NCBI GenBank assembly: GCA_041745515.1
Contig: JBGTIU010000018.1
Span: forward strand, 1 to 47,505
Reading direction: 5' to 3'
Length of the DNA stretch: 47,505 nt
From: JAKFWF01 sp041745515
GTDB lineage: Bacteria > Pseudomonadota > Alphaproteobacteria > Rhizobiales > Hyphomicrobiaceae
In this document: positions 35,217-42,548 of the stretch, piece after piece
Layout: each line of letters begins with the position of its first letter
Position numbering within the stretch: position 1 is the first letter of the stretch
Notes under the pieces: generated by a model
Told to the model about the DNA's origin: nothing
Database searches by the model: none
Seen by the model: only the letters and a program-made list of their open reading frames with translations
Made by a program: the position numbers and the translations under genes

Positions 35217-35740
35217 CGCTTCTTGTCTCGATCGTCGCCGGATGGAGTATCGGATTGCCCGCCTCGTGCGAACAGCTTTCTGTGACTCTGGACTTTTTCG
35301 CGAGCGGTACTGCGCCGTTGTTCGAACCTTGTCGGCTCCCACATCTGAAACTTGTCGCCGAGCCCGACGAAGGTGACTTGTCCAGCGAGACCGGCGTGAT
35401 TACGGAGCGCATCGGGGAGTGTGATGCGGCCGTCGCCGTCGACGTTGAGGACCTGGACATCGCCGTAGAGAGCGACGGAAAGTTCATCGCGTTCGTCCGA
35501 GTAATCCGGGAGGCCACGCAGCAGCCCATCGATTTTCTGTGCAAGTCTTTCGCCGCCGCCATCGAGAGCCGGAGCGTCGAGCGAGGGGTAGCAGTAGATA
35601 CCGCCGGTGCCGCCCGCGCCAATGCCCGCAGCACCTTGTGAATAGCCGTCGCGCTCGAGCACGGCGCGGAACGGGGCTGGGATCGAGACGCGGCCTTTCG
35701 CGTCGATCTTGTTGGTGAACGTCGAGACAAAGCGATCCAT
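35213..35740 (-). CDS. mraZ: Transcriptional regulator MraZ
   Basis: This encodes 175 residues from ATG 35740 (MDRFVSTFTNKIDAKGRVSI). Two SpoVT/AbrB-type half-domains carry the DNA-binding motifs KIDAKGRVSIPAPFR (first) and VDGDGRITLPDALRNHAGL (second). MraZ forms a ring and represses the dcw cluster by binding TGGGN repeats upstream of its own gene. Four such repeats are found at 35954-35989. The central insertion GAAGIGAGGTGGIYCYPSLD is longer than in E. coli, as seen in other Hyphomicrobiales. Extra in-frame sequence to 35794 is not supported. The gene is the first of the minus-strand operon. Confidence 0.95.
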   Translation of the reverse strand: MDRFVSTFTNKIDAKGRVSIPAPFRAVLERDGYSQGAAGIGAGGTGGIYCYPSLDAPALDGGGERLAQKIDGLLRGLPDYSDERDELSVALYGDVQVLNVDGDGRITLPDALRNHAGLAGQVTFVGLGDKFQMWEPTRFEQRRSTAREKVQSHRKLFARGGQSDTPSGDDRDKKR

Positions 35741-35953
35741 CTCCGCGAGCAATGCTCCAACGCTCACAACCAACGCAAACACGCACAAGACCAATCCCGG
35801 CCAGCTCCGCGGATGGCATTCGCGAATCGCTTCGCGAAAACCGCCAAACCCCCTTTTGCGGAGGTCGAACCACCATCGCGACGTTCGCTGGGCGGACCCG
35901 CATTTGCCCGCGTTAACGCTTCGGCTGGGCCGGTTCGACTTGGCCGGGCAGAA

Positions 35954-35989
35954 ATGGGATATTATGGGATCAGATGGGTGTCAATGGGC
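35954..35989 (+). promoter_or_regulatory. MraZ operator: four TGGGN repeats with a 10-bp period
   Basis: ATGGG occurs at 35954, 35964, 35974 and 35984, each exactly 10 bases after the previous. Read as TGGGN separated by 5-base spacers, this is the described MraZ binding pattern. It lies about 215 bases upstream of the mraZ start. The repeats read TGGGN on the strand opposite to the operon. On the operon strand the same stretch contains TTGACA (35984-35979) and TAATAT (35964-35959), separated by 14 bases, which is shorter than usual for a -35/-10 pair. Operator and promoter may therefore overlap. Confidence 0.85.
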
Positions 35990-36018
35990 GTTTTGGTTTT
36001 TCAACAGCGATGCGCTGC

Positions 36019-36729
36019 TCAATGCTCTGCCTGATGGGCTTTGACCAGATCAGCCATGCTGTTGAACACGAAATCATATCGCGGCGTCTCGCTCGGGATC
36101 ATCGTCGCGCCGAAGCCTTTGTCGCCGTGCCGCCGATAGATCCACGCCGATGCCAACCCAGCTCTGTTGGCCGGCGCGTGATCATGGAACATGCTTTCCG
36201 CCGTATGCAGAATTTCGCTCGTCTTGATGCCGAGCGAGCCGACGTTCTCCAACATGTACTCGAAGTTGCGCGGGTTGGGTTTATAGGAACCAATGTCCTC
36301 GGCCGTGTAGATCGCATCGAAATCGACCTGCAGCCGCCGGCTGCTCAACGCAAAGCTCGCATTATCGACGTTCGAGAGGATGACGAGTTTGTAGGTTCGC
36401 TTCAAATACTGCAAGGCGTCGACCGTGTCTGCAAAAGCCGGCCAATCTCCGACCGAGCGGCCGTAGGCCAGACATTCCTCCCAGGCGACGCTGACGCCCC
36501 ATTCGTCGGCGAGACGTTTGTAGACGACGCCGAGTAGATCGCGATAGGCCTTGGCCGGGGTGTAGCGCTGCTGCATCGATTCATGGCGCGCGTGCGCCTC
36601 GAGGATGGCGTTACGCGCCGGCACCGGGCGAACCTTCGAGGTCAGCGGCTTCAACGCCTCGATGATGCCGGACTCCCAATCAATCAGCGTGCCGTAGCAG
36701 TCAAACGTCAGCGCCTTGAACTCGGACAT
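36019..36729 (-). CDS. Type II haloacid dehalogenase-like (HAD) hydrolase
   Basis: This encodes 236 residues from ATG 36729. Motif I is LTFDCYGTLIDWESGIIEAL with the nucleophilic aspartate at about 10, motif II is VILSNVDN (the conserved serine and asparagine), and the lysine motif is IGSYKPNPRNFEYML. The closing FGATMIPSETPRYDFVFNSM matches L-2-haloacid dehalogenases in style. Such enzymes hydrolyse 2-haloacids or phosphate esters; the substrate is not certain because many similar proteins lack dehalogenase activity. The gene lies upstream of the dcw promoter region, on the same strand. A strong link to other genes is not visible. Confidence 0.85.
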   Translation of the reverse strand: MSEFKALTFDCYGTLIDWESGIIEALKPLTSKVRPVPARNAILEAHARHESMQQRYTPAKAYRDLLGVVYKRLADEWGVSVAWEECLAYGRSVGDWPAFADTVDALQYLKRTYKLVILSNVDNASFALSSRRLQVDFDAIYTAEDIGSYKPNPRNFEYMLENVGSLGIKTSEILHTAESMFHDHAPANRAGLASAWIYRRHGDKGFGATMIPSETPRYDFVFNSMADLVKAHQAEH

Positions 36730-36784
36730 GCGCATTGCGGACTGTCTCCATTGCCCAATTGAACTGGTAAGGCCCTTATGAGGT

Positions 36785-36895
36785 TCATGGCAGCCGATGA
36801 TGATAGAGCCGCGCCGACCACAGCCCCAGCATCGCCGGAGCGCCGACCATGATGATACACGCGAGCACGCCGAAAAACGCTGCGTCGCCGCTCAT
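36785..36895 (-). CDS. Putative 36-residue membrane peptide overlapping the restriction gene end
   Basis: ATG 36895 overlaps the stop codon of the upstream restriction-modification gene by four bases (ATGA). The product is 36 residues, with a hydrophobic stretch FFGVLACIIMVGAPAMLGLW and a basic tail LYHHRLP. Such coupling is typical for real genes, and one membrane helix fits a small transmembrane peptide. I know no family. The small size makes chance possible. Confidence 0.4.
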   Translation of the reverse strand: MSGDAAFFGVLACIIMVGAPAMLGLWSARLYHHRLP

Positions 36896-39749
36896 TGTCC
36901 CGCCGCCCGTTCCTGATTGAGCTGGAACAGCCGTTCGAGGATCACGTCGTCGGCGAGGCCGGCGCCCCAATCGGTCCAGCCGTAGGCGCTAGCGACGGCG
37001 GCATCGAGATCGCGGTGGGCGTGGTCGAGCCAGGAGGGGCGTTCGTTGTAGAGGTTGGTCAGGGTGCGCTTCTTGAGGACGAGGGCGGCATTGTCATCGA
37101 CGGGCAGGATGCGATCGGGATAACCGGCCACGACCTCGGGCACGCGCCTCACGAGATCGGCCGGGTTCAGCCAGTTCTCGCGCAGTTCGTCGAGGCGCTT
37201 GGCGGCAGCGGCGATGGCAATCGCACGTGGGTCGCTCGCGTAGTCGGCAGGAGGAATGTTGGGGGTCAGGCCTTCGGGGAAAGGGAAGGTTTCAAAGCCA
37301 AGCGACGGCGTATATTGCGGATCGTTTCCAACGCCGTGCCAACCGCCTAGGCGCAGAGTCCAAATTTCGTGAGGTTTCGAATGTAGCAGGCCAAACGATG
37401 TGTCGTCATCGCGAGCGATTGCCACCAATCTGGAATCGGGGAGAACCGAGGCGGCGACCCATGCAAATACTCGATGTTTTGAAACCCGCGGCGTTGCGAT
37501 GTACCGATTCATTTTCGTGAGCATCCGGCGCATTTCTGGCCTAGGTCGCTGATGAAGCCACCAACTTTTGTCAGCACGGATTTCGCGAAGCCCAATCCTC
37601 TGTGATCGGACGTATTTCTCGACGTGTTGAAAAGGAGCCTCAAATAATGCAGCATTTGCCTCGGACATATCAACGCCGAAATCGATGATCCATTTACCTG
37701 CATGCCTTCCGACCAAGTCATTACCGTTGGCCCAAGGTCGAAGCACTGCAGAGTTTGATAAGCCGTTTGGGTTGAGCGGTAATCTTATCCAGGTTCGGGC
37801 CACATCACCGTCAACATCAAACGGCCCGGTTTTTTGATCGCCAATGAACGCGCTGGTGTTTGTCGAAAGCCGTCTAGCCAGCGATATATTCGCGGCGGAA
37901 GCAGTAAGGTCCGCGTGAATCACCGGCACTGTTAAGCCATTTAGCGTGGCTGGTCCTTCTTCAGCGGCGTCGAAGCAAATTACCGAGACTCGAACGTCGG
38001 CCCCGTCCACCGTCCATTCTTCGTCCTCGTAGGCTGAGAAGATGCGTCCCTTCCTGACGACCGCCTTTAAGACTTCGTTACTTGCACCACGACGAACTGA
38101 TTGAGTGGCAACAAAGCCAACGCGCGAATGGCGTTGAGCGAGTTGTTCGGCCGCCTTTGTGAACCAATACATCACGAGATCGGCGCCACCTGGCCTACGA
38201 TGGGAAAACACTCTGCGGAGCCGCTCAACATTTGGTTCTCCCAGTCCCGCCAACATTCGCTTGTCGCCCAGAAACGGTGGATTCCCGATGATGGCGTCGG
38301 CCGGCGGCCACTCGTATTCGGTGCCGTCGTCATTCAGCAGCGCGTCGTGACGCTGGATCGTATCGAGCGGTTTAAGGATCGGATCACGCGAAGCGTCGAA
38401 ACCGTGCTCGCGCATCCACTGGATTTCTCCGATCCACACCGACACGCGCGCCAGCTCAGCCGCGAACGAGTTGATCTCGATGCCGAGCACGTTCTCCGGG
38501 CCGACAACAGGAAAGCCGCGCGGCAATCCAAGTGTCTCGCATTCGGTATTGACGCGGTGCTCGATGTCCTTCAGCGCCTTCAGCCCAAGATAGAGGAAGT
38601 TGCCCGAACCGCAGGCCGGGTCGAGAATGCGATAGGCTTTCAGCCGCTCAATGAAACCGGTCTTCAGTTCTCTACCGCGATTAAACGCCGCCGTACGTGC
38701 GCCGGGAGTCTTGGCGGACTTCGATTTTCCGATTTCGGAAGTCAAATCGGCTTTGACCCCTTCCCACTCGCGCAGCAACGGCTCGATGACCACCGGATTG
38801 ACGATCATCATGATCTTCTCGGGATCGGTGTAGTGCATGCCGAGCTGCGAGCGCTTCGATGGGTCGGTGCCGCGCTCCAGCAGTGTGCCCATGATCGACG
38901 GATCGATGTTCGCCCAATCCTGGTTCGCCGCTTTCAGCGCGACCTTGACATCGGCCCTGTTCAAGGGCAGCGCGTCGTCGTCGTTGAACAGGCGCCGTTG
39001 AACCACTCGATGCGCTTGAAATCGATACGGCCATTCGGCTTCGCCATCGCCATGAAAAGCTTTTGCGCATTCTCGACGAAGCTATCGGGATCAGAGGCGC
39101 TGGCTTCGAGCATGCGCGTAAACAGTTTGTCCGGCAGCAGATCGACGTCTTCGGCGAACATGCAGAAGACCATGCGATTGACGAAGTGCGCGACCTTTTC
39201 CGCGTCGTGCCCGCGCTCGCGCAGATTCTGCGCCAGCAGCACGAATTCCTGCGCGACATCGCGCGTCAGGTCCGCCCGCTTGCGGCCGGGCTTCAGCTCC
39301 TCGACGGCGGATTCGGAGAACGCGCGCTTCAACAGGGAGCGCCGGCGCGCGTCGATAAGATCGTCGAAACCGAGGACGTGGCGCTCCTGGACCATGTTGG
39401 TCCAGTTTGTGTGGATCTCGATCCGCTCCATGTCGGACACAATCAGCAGCGGCGGGTTCTGCAAGGAACCGGCGTACATCTTGAGCTGGCGCAGCGCGCC
39501 GCCTAGGTCGCCGCCTTCGCTCTTGTATTCCCAGGCGAAACAGCCGCGCTTCCACACTTCTGCCCAACCAGCGCCGCCGCCGGTTTTCGTCGCACCCTTC
39601 TCGAACGCGTACCAGTCACCGTCAGGATCGGCGTCATTTGGCGTCGGCTCGCCGAGCATGGCGCACAAATCATTGAAGTGCGATTGCGCGCTCGGGCGCT
39701 CCTGGCGGCGACGGTTGCTCCATGTCTCGATGAACTGCTGTGGTGTCAC
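36892..39749 (-). pseudogene. MmeI-like (type IIL) restriction-modification protein, broken by a frameshift
   Basis: Two overlapping frames on the minus strand make one protein of about 950 residues. The first (39749-38961) holds the nuclease part, with FAWEYKSEGG (E74-Y-K76). It is preceded by GWAEVW, where related proteins have an aspartate (GxADVW) that belongs to the D-x9-E-x-K site; here it is E64. The second (to 36892) holds the methyltransferase: ILDPACGSGNFLYLGLKAL (SAM motif), IIGNPPFLGDKRM (catalytic NPPF) and the C-terminal target recognition part ending in AYGWTDWGAGLADDVILERL. At 38991-38997 the sequence needs one more G to join IEWFNGG with LFNDDDA. The gene is a pseudogene unless the missing base is a sequencing error. 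Confidence 0.85.
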
Positions 39750-39779
39750 GCTGCGTTGAACCCCCGAGCCCCAAGTCGA

Positions 39780-40001
39780 TCACCATATAACCCAGCGGGG
39801 TCGGTTTCTGGAAACGTTGAGATTCATCCCACCCACATCCGTCATCCCGGCTTTCGCCGGAATGACTGAACTTGGGGCTGGTGGCGATCTCGCCTCCAAC
39901 AGGTCGTTGATGATGTAGGCTTGGCGTCGAACGAGGCCCGCCTCGACAAGTGCTGCCCGAAAGTTGGTGCCACCAAGGTCGCAGGCCAGCACGACGCTCA
40001 T
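39780..40001 (-). pseudogene. Truncated ROK-family sugar kinase
   Basis: The frame starts at ATG 40001 and opens with MSVVLACDLGGTNFRAALVE, the ATP-binding phosphate-1 motif of ROK kinases and glucokinase-like proteins (DLGGTNxR). After about 35 residues the sequence becomes unrelated, reading through a REP-like palindrome (SSVIPAKAGMTD) to a stop codon at 39780. A full ROK kinase has about 300 residues, so most of the gene is lost. The ATG overlaps the stop codon of the GntR gene by four bases (ATGA), so it was the second gene of that operon. The restriction gene begins 30 bases past the new stop codon. Confidence 0.75.
39841..39866. repeat. REP-like palindrome
   Basis: A 26-base imperfect palindrome (arms GTCATCCCGG at 39841-39850 and its near-complement ending AATGAC at 39861-39866, with CTTTCGCCGG between). 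It encodes the well-known SVIPAKAG peptide in one frame, a mark of dispersed REP elements in many Hyphomicrobiales. Flanking 9-base inverted repeats AGCCCCAAG (39767-39775) and CTTGGGGCT (39871-39879) could be the ends of a larger, about 113-base element. It sits exactly where the ROK kinase sequence breaks off. Confidence 0.75.
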
Positions 40002-40717
40002 GCCCCGGCTCGCGAGAATTGGCGGTGGATCGTGAACCGGTAGATGTCACCCCTGATCAGGTTATCGCTGACTTCGATGACAAGGCCTGCGTGATCGCGC
40101 GCAATGCGATGCGACCGGAATACGGCGGTGCCGGCAACGATCCTCAGGTGCGCCGCCTCCCTGGCGTCGGCGTTGCGCGGCTCCAGGGTCTCCTCGATTG
40201 TTGCTATTGTGATATTGCGTTGCTCGGCGAGATAGCGATAGAGCGAGGTGTTTTGGAGCTCACCGGCCTTCGCCCTGCCGAGGATGCGCTTGCCGAGATA
40301 GGAGCGTTGCAACACCGCCGGCTGGCCGTCGAGACTGCGCAGCCGCGTCAACTCGATGATCCCGCCGGCGGCGATGTCGGCACCGAACAGGGCGAACTCG
40401 CCAGGCTTTGCGGGGCGGGCCGTGAGCGATACGACATGCGTCTTCGGCACGCGGCCGGCCAGGCGGGCTTCAGTGTGGAAGTCGACAATGCTGCCGAGAT
40501 TCTTGGTGATGTGAGGCGAGCGGTAAAAAGTGCCTTTCCCCTGGCGCCGTTCGATCAGCCCTTGCGCAGCAAGCTGCTTGAGCGCGGCGCGGACGGTCGT
40601 GCGGCTGGCTTGATACCGCAGGCATAGTTGGTTTTCGGAAGCGATTGCGCGGGCAACGCCTCCACCCGCTTCGAACTCGACCTGCAGATGGCGGGCGATT
40701 TCCTCGTACCGGACCAA
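39998..40717 (-). CDS. GntR-family regulator with UTRA domain (HutC-type)
   Basis: This encodes 239 residues starting with TTG at 40717, preceded by GGGAG at 8 bases. Residues about 1-75 are the winged helix-turn-helix: YEEIARHLQVEF, then IASENQLCLRYQASRTTVRA, and ALKQLAAQGLIERRQGKGTF. The C-terminal UTRA domain (about 95-235) contains FALFGADIAAGGIIELTRLR and GTAVFRSHRIARDHAGLVIE and binds small effectors in HutC and related proteins. The ROK kinase stump follows with a four-base overlap, so the regulator probably once controlled sugar use, with a phosphorylated sugar as the likely effector. Two GATACAA repeats upstream may be its operator. Confidence 0.9.
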   Translation of the reverse strand: MVRYEEIARHLQVEFEAGGGVARAIASENQLCLRYQASRTTVRAALKQLAAQGLIERRQGKGTFYRSPHITKNLGSIVDFHTEARLAGRVPKTHVVSLTARPAKPGEFALFGADIAAGGIIELTRLRSLDGQPAVLQRSYLGKRILGRAKAGELQNTSLYRYLAEQRNITIATIEETLEPRNADAREAAHLRIVAGTAVFRSHRIARDHAGLVIEVSDNLIRGDIYRFTIHRQFSRAGA

Positions 40718-40745
40718 GCGCGTGCTCCCTGATCTCCTAATGTAA

Positions 40746-40763
40746 GATACAAATTAGATACAA
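40746..40763. promoter_or_regulatory. Possible GntR operator: two GATACAA repeats
   Basis: GATACAA occurs at 40746-40752 and again at 40757-40763, 11 bases apart (one helical turn), 29-46 bases upstream of the GntR start. HutC-type regulators commonly bind A/T-rich sites with GT and AC steps in their own promoter. Direct rather than inverted repeats are less common, so the assignment is tentative. Confidence 0.45.
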
Positions 40764-40901
40764 GTCAATTCACCAACCCGAAATTTTACGAGCTTCTGGT
40801 TGCTGAAACCGCCCGTTAAGCCGGTTGTGATTGGCTACGAGGCGAGGTTCAGACGTAGATCCCGGCTCGCGCATGGCGGCCAGGATGCCGGGAGACGCAC
40901 C

Positions 40902-42278
40902 GTGGCCACTTTGCAGCCGACATCTTCCGACAGGACGCAGATTTGCCTGTCTGAACTGCTCGGTGCGCTTAGTCATGCCCTGGACTTGGTGGAGGGGCAG
41001 CCCGCGGGACACTGCGTGCGCAGTTGCTGGATCGGCGTTCACATCGGTCGCGAGATTGGTTTCGACGATACCCAAATATGGGAGCTGTATTACACGCTGC
41101 TGTTGAAGGATCTTGGCTGCAGTAGCAATGCCGCTCGCATATGCCGCCTGTTTCTGACCGACGATCTGATCTTCAAGCGCGACGTCAAGACGATCGACGG
41201 CAGCCTGCCCCAAGCGCTTCGCTTCGTGCTTTCCCATACGGGTTTGAAAGTGGGCCTCGCCGAACGGTTTCGAGCCGTGGTGCACGTCTTCCTGAAGAGC
41301 GGCCAGATCGCGCGGGAGCTTGTTGATACGCGCTGCCACCGTGGCGCAGACATTGCTCGAAAAATGCGTTTCTCGGAAGCGGTTGCTCAAGGCATCCAGA
41401 ACCTCGACGAACATTGGAACGGTGGCGGACAGCCGATCGGCCTGCGCGGCTCCTCGATCCCGATCTACTCGCGTATTGCCCTCATTGCGCAAGTCATCGA
41501 TGTGTTCCAGATCGCGAACGGAGCCGACGCTGCCAGGCACGAAATACGAAATCGAGCTGGCACCTGGTTCGATCCCGATCTGGTGGCGGCGTTCGAACGC
41601 GTGGCCGCGCGTCAAGAGTTTTGGGACATGCTGCATTCGGACGGCTTGCAGCAGGCGATCTTTGCCCTTGAGCCGGCGCAATCCATCTCGACGGTCGATG
41701 ACGATTATCTGGATGATATCACTGCTGCTTTCGCCCAGGTTGTCGACTCCAAAAGTCCCTACACCAGCGGGCACAGCGAACGCGTCACGCTGTTCACCGA
41801 CCTGATTGCCGAGCAATTGGGCTTTACCGCCGAGCGGCGACGCAGGCTCAAGCGAGCCGCATTGCTGCATGACATCGGCAAACTGGGTGTCAGCAATTCC
41901 ATCCTCGACAAGCCGGGTAAACTCGATCCTGACGAGTGGGAGGCGATGAAGTTGCACACCGTTCACACGGAAAGCATCCTGTCGCGCATTACCGCGTTTT
42001 GCGACCTCGCAACCATCGCGGGAGCGCACCACGAGCGGCTCGACGGCAACGGCTACCCGCAAGGCCTGAAGGACGATCGGATCGCGCTCGAAACCCGGAT
42101 CATCACCGTTGCAGATATATTCGATGCCCTGACAGCGGATCGCCCCTACCGTGCCGCGATGCCGATAACCAAGGCCATCGCTCTCATGTCGGGCATGGTG
42201 GGCACAGCAATCGACGCCGACTGTTTCGACGCGCTGCGAAAGGCCATGGAGCGCGCCGACGGCAACCTTGCGGCGTGA
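40902..42278 (+). CDS. Tandem HD-GYP phosphohydrolase (degenerate plus canonical domain)
   Basis: This encodes 458 residues from GTG 40902, preceded by GGGAG at 7 bases; the frame is open to a TTG at 40800. The C-terminal domain (about 270-458) is a full HD-GYP domain with HSERVTLF (H291), the HD pair in LLHDIGKLGV (323-327) and HHERLDGNGYP (376-386). It should hydrolyse cyclic di-GMP. The N-terminal half has the same layout but changed residues: GHCVRSCW (H37), LLLKDLGCS where HD should be (about 67-75) and EHWNGGGQP (170-178). It is probably a non-catalytic sensor or dimerisation copy. The gene is divergent from gntR. No diguanylate cyclase domain is attached. Confidence 0.85.
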   Translation: MATLQPTSSDRTQICLSELLGALSHALDLVEGQPAGHCVRSCWIGVHIGREIGFDDTQIWELYYTLLLKDLGCSSNAARICRLFLTDDLIFKRDVKTIDGSLPQALRFVLSHTGLKVGLAERFRAVVHVFLKSGQIARELVDTRCHRGADIARKMRFSEAVAQGIQNLDEHWNGGGQPIGLRGSSIPIYSRIALIAQVIDVFQIANGADAARHEIRNRAGTWFDPDLVAAFERVAARQEFWDMLHSDGLQQAIFALEPAQSISTVDDDYLDDITAAFAQVVDSKSPYTSGHSERVTLFTDLIAEQLGFTAERRRRLKRAALLHDIGKLGVSNSILDKPGKLDPDEWEAMKLHTVHTESILSRITAFCDLATIAGAHHERLDGNGYPQGLKDDRIALETRIITVADIFDALTADRPYRAAMPITKAIALMSGMVGTAIDADCFDALRKAMERADGNLAA

Positions 42279-42548
42279 CGCAGCTATCGATTGATTTGCG
42301 CAACAGCCGTTGTTTGGCTGGTCGCGCTGCTGTAACAGGTGCTCCGGTCCGCTTTCGCGGTCCGAATTCGGCAGCCTACCCGCTTTCCACAGCCTCGGAT
42401 TTTTCCGACATTGCGGAGCCTTAATACCTTGAGAGCGGCGGCGCATGGCACAAGCGATGCTCGTGTGCACTCTTAGTCGTCCGCCCACACACATTGCGGC
42501 CCCGGATGTAGCGGTGCCCGCTACGACACCCAACAGCCGAGAACGCCC

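Noticed and set aside
38101..39759. Long plus-strand frame of 552 codons
   Set aside because: It lies opposite the restriction-modification gene, has no domain, and its length is explained by GC-rich codon bias on the other strand.
40770..42533. Long minus-strand frame of 587 codons
   Set aside because: It is the shadow of the HD-GYP gene, whose motifs are intact on the plus strand.
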